NCBI RefSeq assembly: GCF_000160695.1
Contig: NZ_GG694007.1
Span: forward strand, 306,268-370,267
From: Centipeda flueggei ATCC 43531
GTDB taxonomy: Bacteria; Bacillota; Negativicutes; Selenomonadales; Selenomonadaceae
Direction of reading: 5' to 3'
Length of the DNA: 64,000 bases
The notes under the pieces: model-generated
Databases searched by the model: none
The model's input: only the letters and a program-made list of their open reading frames with translations
What the model was told of the DNA's origin: nothing
Position numbers and translations under genes: made by a program
Shown here: positions 16,330 to 24,350 of the stretch, piece by piece
Layout: each line of letters opens with the position of its first letter
Position numbering within the stretch: position 1 is the first letter of the stretch

Positions 16330-18054
16330 ATGGACGATGTGCAGGCACTGCGGCAGGAGATTCTCCTGCGTGCCAATGATCTCTATGAAAAGAGGGAGTA
16401 TGCGCGTGCGGCGGAGGTCGCGCAGGAGCTGCTGACGGTTCTGCCCGAGGATGCGGAGATGCGCTATATTCTCGCCGCCGCGCTGACGCAGACGGGGGCG
16501 TACGAGGCGGCGCGGGCGGAGGTCGCACGCATTCGCGCCGTGTGTCCCGATCATGCGGGCGCGGCGCGGCAGGAGGTCTATATCGACCGCGCGGAGGGGA
16601 GGCTCGCGACGGAGATCGCACATCTGCGCGCGCTGATCGATATGCTGAAACGGCGCATGGCAGAGGAGGAGGAGCGCCGTGCGCACGATGCGGTGTTTCT
16701 TGCGAGTGCGTACAGTCTCCTCGGTTCGGCACTGACGGAGGCGGGGGAGGCACAGGAGGCGGTCGCGGCGTTTCTCGCGTCCGCACAGCTGGAGACGGAG
16801 CGCGCACAGCGGGCGGTGGAGTACAGCAACGCGCTCTTTGCTGTGAACTATCTTCCGACCCATCTGCGCCCCGCCTATGCAGGGCTTGCGCGCGTCTATG
16901 ATGCGCTCTTTGCCGATGTCCTGCCGCGGGCGGGGGTGGCGGACGCCGTGCGCGGGCATGCGCGCATCCGCATCGGCTATATCTCGCCCGATCTCTGTGT
17001 GCATCCCGTCGGGCGGCTCGTGCGTCCGCTCCTCACGCAGTATGACCGCACCCAATTTGCCGTCCATTGCTACGCGCGCTGCGCAGAGGATGCGCTCTCC
17101 GAGACGTTCCGTGCCGCTGTGGATGTGTGGCATAATATCCGCGGCTGCTCTGCGGCAGAGGCGGCGGCGCTCATCCGCCGTGACGAGGTGGATATTCTCG
17201 TCGATCTCGCGGGGCATACGCAGGGGAATGCGCTGCCCGTTCTCGCGTTCCGCCCCGCACCCGTGCAGGTGACGGGGATCGGCTACTTTAACACGACGGG
17301 GCTCTCTGCGGTGGACTATGTGCTCTCGGATGTGTATGTCGATCCGCCGGGGGCGGGAGATGATGCGATGACGGAGGAGATCCTCCGCCTGCCGCACAGT
17401 CATTTCTGCTGTACGCTGCCCGATGATCTGCCCCCTGTCATGCCGCCGCCGATGGAGCAGAGAGGATGCGTGACGTTCGGTTCATTTAATAATTTCAATA
17501 AGGTGACGGATGAGGTGCTTTGCCTCTGGCGGCAGGTGCTGGATGCGGTGCCGGGGGCGCGTCTCCTGGTCAAGGGCAAGATCTTTGATCATGCGGAGGG
17601 TCGCACGATAGTCGCGGAGCGTCTCGCGCGCTGTGGAATTCCCGCCGCGCGTGTTGAGATGCGCGGGTTCAGCCGCGGTTATCTGGCAGAGTACGGGGAT
17701 GTGGATATCGCACTCGATCCGTTTCCCTATACGGGCGGCATTACGACCTGTGAGGCGCTCTCGATGGGCGTACCCGTGGTGACGCTCGCAGGGGCGAGCC
17801 ACGGCGCACGGTTCGGTGCGAGCCTCCTCACGAATGCACATCTCCCCGAGCTCGTCGCGCAGACGCCGGCGGACTATGTGCGGATCGCGGCGGGGCTTGC
17901 CTCCGATCCTGCCACCCTGCGTGCTCTGCGGATGAATCTGCGCACGATGCTGCGGCACGCACCGCTGACGGATGCCGCAGGCTATGTGCATGATGTGGAG
18001 GACGCATATCGATCGATCTGGGCGAGATTTGTGCGTACGGCGGACGGTACGTGA
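16330..18054 (+). CDS. TPR / GT41 O-GlcNAc transferase-like glycosyltransferase
   Basis: A 574-residue protein. Residues 1-190 are helical TPR-like repeats (YEKREYARAAEVAQELL, LGSALTEAGEAQEAVAAFL). From about residue 215 the SPINDLY/GT41 catalytic region starts: RIRIGYISPDLCVHPVGR, DILVDLAGHTQGNALPVLAFRP (a hallmark), YVLSDVYVDPPGA, RGCVTFGSFNNFNKV, ARLLVKGKIF and ALDPFPYTGGITTCEALSMG with VPVVTLAG. Family members transfer GlcNAc or related sugars from UDP-sugars to Ser/Thr of proteins; in Selenomonas-like bacteria flagellin or envelope proteins are plausible acceptors. The downstream lipoprotein gene starts 10 nt after the stop. Confidence 0.85.
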   Translation: MDDVQALRQEILLRANDLYEKREYARAAEVAQELLTVLPEDAEMRYILAAALTQTGAYEAARAEVARIRAVCPDHAGAARQEVYIDRAEGRLATEIAHLRALIDMLKRRMAEEEERRAHDAVFLASAYSLLGSALTEAGEAQEAVAAFLASAQLETERAQRAVEYSNALFAVNYLPTHLRPAYAGLARVYDALFADVLPRAGVADAVRGHARIRIGYISPDLCVHPVGRLVRPLLTQYDRTQFAVHCYARCAEDALSETFRAAVDVWHNIRGCSAAEAAALIRRDEVDILVDLAGHTQGNALPVLAFRPAPVQVTGIGYFNTTGLSAVDYVLSDVYVDPPGAGDDAMTEEILRLPHSHFCCTLPDDLPPVMPPPMEQRGCVTFGSFNNFNKVTDEVLCLWRQVLDAVPGARLLVKGKIFDHAEGRTIVAERLARCGIPAARVEMRGFSRGYLAEYGDVDIALDPFPYTGGITTCEALSMGVPVVTLAGASHGARFGASLLTNAHLPELVAQTPADYVRIAAGLASDPATLRALRMNLRTMLRHAPLTDAAGYVHDVEDAYRSIWARFVRTADGT

Positions 18055-18064
18055 GAGGTGTGAT

Positions 18065-18871
18065 ATGAAGCGTCGTTTCTGTCTTTCGGTGCTCGCTCTG
18101 TTCTGCTCCGTGCTGTCGGGCTGCGATTTTTTCGTCACGGAAAACAGCGATCCCTATACGGCGGATGAGGTCGCCGCGATGGTGAATGGAAAATTTCATG
18201 CCTATGGGGCGCAGGTCGTGCCGGAGGGAGTGCAGACGCTGCGGGAAAAGCCCTTTCAGAGGAATCGTTATGCGCTCTATGATGCGGGGAACGGGATCCG
18301 CTTTACCGCTGCGGCGGAGATTCGGCGTGCACAGTTCCCCTATCCCTTCCTTTACCGCGATACGGATGCCGCTGCGGCGTATGCGGAAGGCTATTTCGCC
18401 CATCTCTATCCCGCAGTGAATGCTGCCGCGGCTGACGTTCATCTCACGGCGGCGTCCCCCGAGGAGGCGGCAGCGCTGCGCGGGAATCATGTGATGCACG
18501 AGGGAGAGCCGCTTTTTGATCGGGGCGATTTTATCTTTCTCCATGAGGCACGCGGAGCGGATGCTGTGGATCTGTGCCGTGCACTGCACGCGCTCTATCG
18601 CCCGCAGGGCGACGATACACTCCTCACGGAGGCACATGGGCGCAGGATAACATTCTGCTGTTTGCCGGAGGGCACGGAGGAGCAGGCGCGCGCGGTGCCG
18701 ATCATGACGTTCTATCTGCGGGCGGGAGAGGACTGGGCGCAGACGCTGCAGGCGAACCCGGGGCACTCGTCGGGGGAGAAGGATGCCGCACTCCTGGAGG
18801 AGCGGCTGGCGCAGTATTTTGAGGTGCGGCTGAAGGCGGCGAAGGCGCACGTGAGAGATTATCGGAAATAA
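18065..18871 (+). CDS. putative lipoprotein, 268 aa
   Basis: Signal peptide residues 1-19 end in the lipobox LSGC (Cys20), so the mature protein should be lipidated and envelope-anchored. The rest is a soluble alpha/beta domain with no recognised motif; two short Ala-rich helices and a Cys-Cys pair (FCCLPEG) are visible. It starts 10 nt after the GT41 gene, likely the same transcript. Its TAA stop is formed at the boundary of a dispersed repeat (18871-19033): the first two bases belong to the flanking TA and the last base to the element. Confidence 0.72.
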   Translation: MKRRFCLSVLALFCSVLSGCDFFVTENSDPYTADEVAAMVNGKFHAYGAQVVPEGVQTLREKPFQRNRYALYDAGNGIRFTAAAEIRRAQFPYPFLYRDTDAAAAYAEGYFAHLYPAVNAAAADVHLTAASPEEAAALRGNHVMHEGEPLFDRGDFIFLHEARGADAVDLCRALHALYRPQGDDTLLTEAHGRRITFCCLPEGTEEQARAVPIMTFYLRAGEDWAQTLQANPGHSSGEKDAALLEERLAQYFEVRLKAAKAHVRDYRK

Positions 18872-19033
18872 AGGAATCGCTGATAAAATGAAGTCCCTTG
18901 GATTGGTGCAGATTTTTTGTCCTGTCAAGGAGACAAACCGGACGCATAGCAGAGGCTATGTGGAGGATTTGTCGACACAGACAGGGCGGAAAAGATGTGC
19001 CAAGATGATGGGCTGAATTTATCAGTGTTTCCT
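18871..19033 (+). repeat. dispersed palindromic element, copy 1 (forward)
   Basis: Begins AAGGAATCGCTGATAAA and ends TTTATCAGTGTTTCCT, giving inverted ends. The arms are imperfectly complementary over most of their length, with a central hairpin CATAGC/GCTATG at 18945-18960. Flanked by TA on both sides. It directly follows the lipoprotein stop codon and could fold as one long hairpin in RNA. Confidence 0.85.
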
Positions 19034-19039
19034 AAATAA

Positions 19040-19086
19040 GGGACTGCTGTACGAAGTTTGCAGCTTCGTGCAGCAGTCCCTTTCGT
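19040..19086. terminator. strong stem-loop terminator
   Basis: GGGACTGCTGTACGAAG (19040-19056) and CTTCGTGCAGCAGTCCC (19064-19080) form a 17-bp stem with one mismatch, followed by TTTCGTTTTC. It can end transcripts from both sides, in particular the malic enzyme gene that ends at 19099 on the minus strand. Confidence 0.85.
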
Positions 19087-19098
19087 TTTCTATATTAC

Positions 19099-20343
19099 TC
19101 AGCTGACGGTGTGCCCGAGCAGTTCGCGCGTGTGGGCGGCGACGGCGGACGGGGTGATGTCAGTGCGGCGTGCGACGCCCGTGTTGAGTGCCGCCTCAGC
19201 GACAGCAGCAGCGACGGTCGGTGCGACGCGCGGGTCGAGCGGGCTCGCGATGATGTTGGTCTCGTTCAGCTCGGACTCGTGGATGAGGGAGGCAATCGCG
19301 CCGGCGGCGGCAATTTTCATCTCCTCGTTGATTTCCTTTGCGCGTACGTCCAGCGCGCCGCGGAAGATGCCCGGGAAGGCGAGCAGGTTGTTGACCTGGT
19401 TCGGGAAGTCGGAGCGTCCCGTGCAGACGATGCGTGCGCCTGCCGCCTTTGCCTCGTCGGGCAGAATCTCGGGGACGGGGTTCGCCATCGCCATGACGAC
19501 GGGGTCCTTGCTCATGCTCTTGATCATCTCGGGCGTGAGGCTGCCGGGCGCGGAGACGCCGATGAAGATGTCTTTGCCCTTGATGACCTCGGCGAGGGTG
19601 CCCTGCTCCTTCTGATGGTTGGAGACTTTGGCGATGCTCTCCTTGTACGGGTTCATGTTCTTTTCGCGTCCCTCGTAGATCGCGCCCGTCGTGTCGCAGA
19701 GGACGACGGTCTTGATGCCGTAGGCAAAGAGGAGGCGGGCAATCGCCTGTCCTGCCGCACCTGCGCCGTTGATGACGATGTTTGCCGTCTTGAGGTCACG
19801 CCCGAGGTACTTGTATGCGTTGAGGAGGGCGGAGACGACGACGATCGCCGTGCCATGCTGGTCGTCGTGGAAAACGGGGATGTCGAGGGTCTTTTTGAGC
19901 TCGTTCTCGATGTCAAAGCACTGCGGTGCCTTGATGTCCTCGAGGTTGATGCCGCCGTAGGTCGGTGCGATGAGCTGGCAGACCTTGACGACGTCCTCGA
20001 CCTTTTCGCTGTTCACGCAGACGGGGACGGAGTCGACGCCCGCAAAGCCCTTAAAGAGGATCGCCTTGCCCTCCATGACGGGGAGTCCTGCGCCCGCGCC
20101 GATATTGCCGAGGCCGAGGACGGCGGTGCCGTTCGTGACGACGGCGACCATGTTGCCCTTGCTCGTGTAGTCGTAGATCTTCTCGGGATCCGCCTTGATC
20201 GCGAGGCACGGTGCGGCGACGCCGGGCGTGTAGGCGCGGCTGAGGTCGTCGCGCGTCTTCAGCGGGACAGTCGGCGTGATGCCGAGCTTGCCGTGGTGGT
20301 TCTTATGAAGGTCGAGTGATTCTGCATCAAATTTGCTTCCCAT
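19099..20343 (-). CDS. NAD(P)-dependent malic enzyme
   Basis: A 414-residue oxidative decarboxylase converting malate to pyruvate, CO2 and NAD(P)H in the cytoplasm. [41 protein letters not shown]-like [25 protein letters not shown] (metal site) and the nucleotide loop [18 protein letters not shown] are in family order. It matches the short, single-domain bacterial form without the C-terminal phosphotransacetylase-like domain of MaeB. GAGAAAGGA lies upstream of the ATG. The LCP gene is upstream on the same strand with a 114-nt gap. Confidence 0.92.
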   Translation of the reverse strand: MGSKFDAESLDLHKNHHGKLGITPTVPLKTRDDLSRAYTPGVAAPCLAIKADPEKIYDYTSKGNMVAVVTNGTAVLGLGNIGAGAGLPVMEGKAILFKGFAGVDSVPVCVNSEKVEDVVKVCQLIAPTYGGINLEDIKAPQCFDIENELKKTLDIPVFHDDQHGTAIVVVSALLNAYKYLGRDLKTANIVINGAGAAGQAIARLLFAYGIKTVVLCDTTGAIYEGREKNMNPYKESIAKVSNHQKEQGTLAEVIKGKDIFIGVSAPGSLTPEMIKSMSKDPVVMAMANPVPEILPDEAKAAGARIVCTGRSDFPNQVNNLLAFPGIFRGALDVRAKEINEEMKIAAAGAIASLIHESELNETNIIASPLDPRVAPTVAAAVAEAALNTGVARRTDITPSAVAAHTRELLGHTVS

Positions 20344-20457
20344 GGTCGATTGTCCTTTCTCTTGGGGGTTCCCTCTATGTGGCCCTCCCTGCTGCCGTTT
20401 TCACGGTTCCCCTTCTTCATGGGGGAGACGGGAGTGCGTTATGTCTGTGTGATTCGA

Positions 20458-21759
20458 TCAGTTTTCCTTGCCGGGGCTGCCGCCGCTGCGCTGTGGTGCC
20501 GCTGTGTCGCCGCCCCCGCTGTCCGCATTGCTGCTCTGGCGTGTGCTCGCGTGGCGGCCGCTGTTCCCGCTGTCGGAGTCGGTCGATTTTTTCGGTGGGG
20601 ATGTGTCGGTGCTCTGGGATTTGCTCCCCTTGTCGCTGTTCTTTCGCTCAGTGGATTTGCGCTCGGTCTTGCTGCTGTCATCGGAGGAGGAGCGCTTGCG
20701 GCTCCGCGTGTCGAGTGCCTCGTCTCCGCTGACGCGGCGGCCGATGCTGTTGTCCCCCTCAGGCACCTCGGTGGCGCCGGCGGGGATGGAGTTCTCGTAC
20801 TCGCGGATGGCGCGCTCCATGCGGCTGCGCTCGTTGGCGTTCAGGCTGATTCCGAGGGCGTTTACGATGTTGCGCCGCAGCTGCTCCATGTCGGGGATCC
20901 AGTAGCTGATGCCCTCGATGTAGAGCGGACGCCCCGGCACCATGTCGGTGCGCAGTCCGTTTGCCTGTGCCTGTTTCAGCGTGCCGATAAACTCAAGCAT
21001 CTGGCGGACGCTGAGGTCGGTCTTGACACTGTCGATGACGCTGCTGATGATCCCCGGAAGGCGCGGGAGAATGGCCGGGGTGGTGACCGCATCAACGCAG
21101 GCACGCATGAATTTCTGCTGGCGTTTGACGCGGCCGATGTCGCCCTCCTCGTCACGGTAGCGGACGTAGGTGACGGCGGTCTTGCCGTCCATGTGCTGAC
21201 GTCCCGGGCGCAGGTCGATGACGAGTCCTCCGTCGTCGTCCCACGGATCCTCGTAGTACATGCGTTTTTCGACGTCAATGTCGATGCCGCCGATGGCGTC
21301 GATGATTTTCTGAAAGGCATGCGTATTGATGATGACGTAGTGATCGATGCGGATGCCGAGGAAGTCTTCGACGGTGCGCTGAGTGAGTTTTTCGCCGCCG
21401 TAGGCGTACGCGGCGTTGATTTTGTCGTAGCCGTTCTTCGGGATGGCGACACGTGTGTCACGCGGGATGGAGAGGAGTGCCGCCTCATTTTTGTGCGGGT
21501 CGATGGTTGCGACCATGAGGGTATCGCTGCGTCCGACATCGTCCGTGCGCTCGTCGACGCCCATAATCATGATGGTTGCCTTGTCCTTGGCAGTAAGCAG
21601 CTCATCCTTCTGTTCGTCCTTGGCACGGTCGAGCAGGCTGCTCTGGGCAAAGAAAACGCCCGCAAGTGCTGCGAGGACGAAGATGAGAATGGTGCCGAGC
21701 ACGACGTAGGGCCAGACTTTTTTCTTTGCAGAACGCCTCTTCGGTGGTAGTGTGGTCAA
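20458..21759 (-). CDS. LytR-CpsA-Psr (LCP) family cell-wall ligase
   Basis: A 433-residue membrane-anchored protein: cytoplasmic basic start, one transmembrane helix at about residues 17-38, then an extracytoplasmic LCP domain. TIMIMGVDER, GRSDTLMVATIDP, LLSIPRDTRV, KINAAYAYGG and the Arg-rich YVRYRDEEGDIGRVKRQQKF are the polyprenyl-phosphate and metal-binding motifs. LCP enzymes attach glycopolymers to peptidoglycan. The last 90 residues are a low-complexity Ser/Asp/Lys/Thr tail, probably extended and exposed. The start codon is TTG with AAAGGA upstream. In a diderm this enzyme may ligate surface polymers or anchor the envelope. Confidence 0.9.
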   Translation of the reverse strand: MTTLPPKRRSAKKKVWPYVVLGTILIFVLAALAGVFFAQSSLLDRAKDEQKDELLTAKDKATIMIMGVDERTDDVGRSDTLMVATIDPHKNEAALLSIPRDTRVAIPKNGYDKINAAYAYGGEKLTQRTVEDFLGIRIDHYVIINTHAFQKIIDAIGGIDIDVEKRMYYEDPWDDDGGLVIDLRPGRQHMDGKTAVTYVRYRDEEGDIGRVKRQQKFMRACVDAVTTPAILPRLPGIISSVIDSVKTDLSVRQMLEFIGTLKQAQANGLRTDMVPGRPLYIEGISYWIPDMEQLRRNIVNALGISLNANERSRMERAIREYENSIPAGATEVPEGDNSIGRRVSGDEALDTRSRKRSSSDDSSKTERKSTERKNSDKGSKSQSTDTSPPKKSTDSDSGNSGRHASTRQSSNADSGGGDTAAPQRSGGSPGKEN

Positions 21760-21842
21760 TGCAGAATCGGTCCTTTCCTCCCCTGTTTCATGGTGCGGCG
21801 CATGTATTCCGCGCCGTACGGTTGCGCTTCGCGTGCGTGTAG

Positions 21843-21872
21843 ATTATACTGTAGAAATCACGCGGAGTGCAA
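21843..21872 (-). promoter_or_regulatory. promoter of the LCP gene
   Basis: On the minus strand TTGCAC (21872-21867) and TATAAT (21848-21843) are separated by 18 bp, 84 nt before the start codon. Confidence 0.6.
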
Positions 21873-22067
21873 ACCAACTCAGTATTCCATAATATATAGC
21901 AAACGCGTCGAATATGCAAGGGATACTTCATGAGAGGGCATGGAAATTATTTGCTGTGTGCCGCTGACGTATCGTTCGGAACAGGCAGATGGGAGCGCAT
22001 CCGATGAGGCTGCGCGGCATGTTCTGCTGCGGGAGAAAGAAGCCTGTCGTCGGATTGGAGGGAAAAT

Positions 22068-22571
22068 ATGGGCGTTGAGATTGAGCGCAAATTTACCGTG
22101 CGGGCGGACTTCTGCCCACAGAGCGCAGGGACGGAGATCGCACAGGGCTATCTCTCGCGCGATCCGCAGCGGACGGTGCGCGTGCGCATGGCGGGCGCGC
22201 GCGGCTATCTGACGGTCAAGGGGGTGACGCACGGCGCGTCGCGTGCCGAGTATGAGTATGAGATTCCCCCCGAGGATGCGCGGGCGATGCTCGCGCTCTG
22301 TGACCCGCCGCTCGTGGAGAAGACGCGCTATGTCATGGATGCCGCAGGGCGCCGCTGGGAGGTCGATGTTTTCCACGGAGCGAACGCGGGGCTTGTCGTT
22401 GCGGAGGTGGAACTGCCGTCGGAGACGGCGGAGGTCACGCTGCCCGCGTGGGTGGAACGCGAGGTGACGGGGGAGAAACGCTACTACAATTCGGCACTGA
22501 TTGTACATCCTTATCGCTGTTGGACGCCGGCAGAAAAAGGCAAATATCCACCCTCTCCTGTGGACAAGTGA
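22068..22571 (+). CDS. CYTH domain protein
   Basis: A 167-residue protein of the CYTH (CyaB/thiamine triphosphatase) fold. The diagnostic EIERK motif (ExExK) is at residues 4-8. Alternating charged strands follow: RTVRVRM, GYLTVKG, AEYEYEIP, KTRYVM and LVVAEVELP, with Arg, Lys and Glu pointing into the tunnel that binds triphosphate and metal. Members hydrolyse inorganic or nucleoside triphosphates; the exact substrate is not deducible. GGAGGG precedes ATG 22068. The stop lies inside the first DnaA-like box of the cluster that follows. Confidence 0.88.
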   Translation: MGVEIERKFTVRADFCPQSAGTEIAQGYLSRDPQRTVRVRMAGARGYLTVKGVTHGASRAEYEYEIPPEDARAMLALCDPPLVEKTRYVMDAAGRRWEVDVFHGANAGLVVAEVELPSETAEVTLPAWVEREVTGEKRYYNSALIVHPYRCWTPAEKGKYPPSPVDK

Positions 22572-22811
22572 CTCCGTATAGGCTACAAAATATAGAAAAT
22601 CACACAAAATATATTCCTATATATGGGGTTATCCACTAATTTATCCACATTATCAACAGAAATCGGAGGGTCGTTCGGAAAAATTATGCACATTGTTGAA
22701 AGATGTGTGGATAAAGGAAGTTTCGGGGTTTTGAACAATTTTATCCACAGAGTTTTGCACAGCTGGGGATAACTTATGAAAAGATATATATAGAATATAT
22801 ATTATTTATAG
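22559..22811. other. DnaA-box cluster with AT-rich stretch, candidate replication origin (oriC)
   Basis: Perfect TTATCCACA boxes lie at 22641-22649, 22706-22714 (reverse) and 22741-22749. One-mismatch or TTWTNCACA-type boxes lie at 22559-22567 (reverse), 22629-22637, 22650-22658, 22684-22692, 22753-22761 and 22764-22772 (reverse). That is nine boxes in 214 bp. An almost pure AT stretch follows at 22778-22810, as expected for an unwinding element. No gene occupies 22572-22823. dnaA is not adjacent. The parAB genes and four parS sites at 50-54 kb show that the window is near the origin. Alternatives are a DnaA-regulated promoter for mgtC or a titration site. Confidence 0.7.
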
Positions 22812-22823
22812 GAGGAAGCTTTG

Positions 22824-23507
22824 ATGGCGGAGTGGGAAGTCTGTCTGCGACTTGTGCTCTCCTGTGTGATGGGAGGCATTATCGGTTATGAACGGCAGAT
22901 GCGGAACAAGTCGGCAGGGCTGCGGACCAATATGCTCGTTGCGCTCGGCTCATGCCTCATCATGATTATGTCGCAGGCGATCTATGACAATGTGGAGGGA
23001 AAGACGAATGCCGATCCCGCGCGCCTTGCGGCGCAGGTGGTCTCGGGCATCGGCTTTCTCGGTGCGGGCGCGATCATGAAGGAGGGGCTGACGGTCACGG
23101 GCCTGACGACAGCGGCGACGCTCTGGGTGGTTGCGGGCGTCGGGCTTGCGGTCGGCGCGGGCTTCTACCTTGGGGCAAGTGTGACGACGGCGATTGTGTT
23201 TCTCATCCTCGGGAATCTCTCGCGGCTCGATGCATGGGTCGATCATGAGCGCCTGCTCTCGCTCTCCATCCACACGATTGACCGCCCCGGTCAGATCATG
23301 CGCGTGAGTGCCTGCATTGAGGATCTGCACCTGCGCTCACGCGGGATGAAGGTGCGGACGGACGAGGACGAGGCGGAGACAGAGACGGGCGGTGAGCGGC
23401 GCATCTACCTGACGTTTGAGGTCTACAACCGCGAGAACATCAAGCCGTCCTTCATCGCCGATGCCCTGCGGCAGGTGGACGGCGTGCTGCGCGTCGATGT
23501 GGTGTGA
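22824..23507 (+). CDS. MgtC/SapB family membrane protein
   Basis: A 227-residue protein with four or five N-terminal membrane helices and a cytoplasmic ACT-like C-terminal domain (from about residue 145). GGIIGYERQMRNKSAGLRTNMLVALGS and VVSGIGFLGAGAIMKEG are the MgtC signature. Homologues influence Mg2+ homeostasis and F-type ATPase activity; function here is inferred from the family. GGAGG at 22811-22815 precedes ATG 22824 by 8 nt (a TTG at 22821 is possible). Its promoter must overlap the AT-rich end of the DnaA-box cluster. Confidence 0.88.
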   Translation: MAEWEVCLRLVLSCVMGGIIGYERQMRNKSAGLRTNMLVALGSCLIMIMSQAIYDNVEGKTNADPARLAAQVVSGIGFLGAGAIMKEGLTVTGLTTAATLWVVAGVGLAVGAGFYLGASVTTAIVFLILGNLSRLDAWVDHERLLSLSIHTIDRPGQIMRVSACIEDLHLRSRGMKVRTDEDEAETETGGERRIYLTFEVYNRENIKPSFIADALRQVDGVLRVDVV

Positions 23508-23516
23508 GCTTCGTGC

Positions 23517-23545
23517 TTGACGAAATCTGCGGATTGAAGTAAAAT
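23517..23545 (+). promoter_or_regulatory. promoter of antisense RNA 1
   Basis: TTGACG (23517-23522) and TAAAAT (23540-23545) are exactly 17 bp apart on the plus strand, pointing into the 3' end of the small hydrophobic gene read on the opposite strand. Confidence 0.6.
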
Positions 23546-23551
23546 AGACAT

Positions 23552-23640
23552 AGAAAAGGGCACTGCCGCTCAGCGGTTGCCCCCTTATACATGCGAGATA
23601 CCCCGCCTGTTGTTTGGAGACGCAAGGCGGGGCTTTCTCA
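23552..23640 (+). ncRNA. predicted antisense RNA to small hydrophobic peptide 1
   Basis: Predicted from the promoter at 23517. It contains a hairpin at 23558-23583 (GGGCA.../TGCCC type, with CCGCT/AGCGG inner pairs) and ends with CCCCGCCT (23601-23608) / AGGCGGGG (23625-23632) followed by CTTTCTCATTT. The whole RNA is complementary to the 3' part of the peptide mRNA on the minus strand. Such 3'-overlapping antisense RNAs neutralise type I toxins of the TxpA/BsrG type. Confidence 0.5.
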
Positions 23641-23641
23641 T

Positions 23642-23710
23642 TTATCGTTTAACGGATAAAACTAATACGGTGAACACAACGAGAAACGTTAAGAACTCGT
23701 AGGTCTCCAT
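23642..23710 (-). CDS. small hydrophobic peptide 1, type I toxin-like (22 aa)
   Basis: ATG at 23710 to TAA at 23642. The peptide has a short polar start (METYEF), a single hydrophobic span (LTFLVVFTVLVLSV) and a basic end (KR), the pattern of membrane-acting type I toxins and of the putative holin-like toxin family. The Shine-Dalgarno GGGGGG sits in a perfect CCCCC-GAAA-GGGGG hairpin (23718-23731 on the plus strand), which would limit translation. The promoter is at 23795-23767. The 5' end (GGCACTG, complement of 23753-23759) can pair with CAGTGCC near the 3' end (complement of 23559-23565), as in toxin mRNAs closed by long-distance pairing. A terminator hairpin lies at 23559-23583 followed by TTTTCTA on the minus strand. 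Confidence 0.65.
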   Translation of the reverse strand: METYEFLTFLVVFTVLVLSVKR

Positions 23711-23766
23711 ATCAATCCCCCCTTTCGGGGGCTGAGTTACCACTGCGCCTATCAGTGCCTGCTATG

Positions 23767-23795
23767 ATTATAGCAAACAAATGTATGCCATGTAA
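23767..23795 (-). promoter_or_regulatory. promoter of small hydrophobic peptide 1
   Basis: On the minus strand TTACAT (23795-23790) and TATAAT (23772-23767) are 17 bp apart. Transcription would start near 23760, leaving a 50-nt leader. It is back to back with the dCMP deaminase start at 23813. Confidence 0.65.
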
Positions 23796-23812
23796 TACAG
23801 GGAGGAATCGTC

Positions 23813-24289
23813 ATGATCATCTCGTGGGATGAGTATTTTATGGGCGTGGCGCTCTTTTCCGCCTACCGCAGCAAGGATCCGCATACGCAGGTCGGCGCCT
23901 GCATCGTCAACGAGGACAAGCATATCGTCGGCGTCGGCTACAACGGGATGCCGAACGGCTGCGATGACCATGAGTATCCATGGGGGCGGACGGGGGAGTT
24001 CGCCGAGCAAAAATACCCCTATGTCGTGCACGCAGAGCTGAATGCCATCCTCAATGCGAGCACGTCATTGAAAGGCTGCCGTATCTACACATCACTGTTC
24101 CCGTGCAACGAATGCTGCAAGGCAATCATTCAGAGCGGCATTCGTGAGGTCATCTATCTCTCGGACAAGTACGCCACTGCCGACAGTACGAAGGCATCGA
24201 AGCGGATGCTCGCCTCGGCGAATGTCACCTGCCGCCGCATGGAGACGGAGCTGACGGAGGTGCCGGTTCGCTTTACGCCGGAGGAGTAA
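23813..24289 (+). CDS. deoxycytidylate deaminase (dCMP deaminase)
   Basis: A 158-residue zinc enzyme converting dCMP to dUMP for thymidylate synthesis. VVHAELNAIL holds the zinc His and catalytic Glu. SLFPCNECCKAIIQSG holds the two zinc Cys residues (PCxxC). The N-terminal SKDPHTQVGACIV and GYNGMPNGCDD loops match dCMP deaminase/ComEB rather than cytidine deaminase. GGGAGG precedes ATG 23813. It is transcribed alone, ending at the terminator at 24305. Confidence 0.9.
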   Translation: MIISWDEYFMGVALFSAYRSKDPHTQVGACIVNEDKHIVGVGYNGMPNGCDDHEYPWGRTGEFAEQKYPYVVHAELNAILNASTSLKGCRIYTSLFPCNECCKAIIQSGIREVIYLSDKYATADSTKASKRMLASANVTCRRMETELTEVPVRFTPEE

Positions 24290-24304
24290 GTCGTTCCATT
24301 GTAT

Positions 24305-24333
24305 AAAAAGAGCCGCATGGCGGCTCTTTTTGT
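24305..24333. terminator. bidirectional stem-loop terminator
   Basis: AAAAAGAGCCG (24306-24316) pairs with CGGCTCTTTTT (24321-24331) around a 4-nt loop. It separates the convergent dCMP deaminase and DUF3601-like genes. Confidence 0.85.
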
Positions 24334-24350
24334 ATGCGGCGCTGCGGCGG

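Noticed and set aside
20350..21750. 466-codon plus-strand frame opposite the LCP gene
   Set aside because: No ribosome binding site or domain; the LCP protein on the minus strand has clear motifs.
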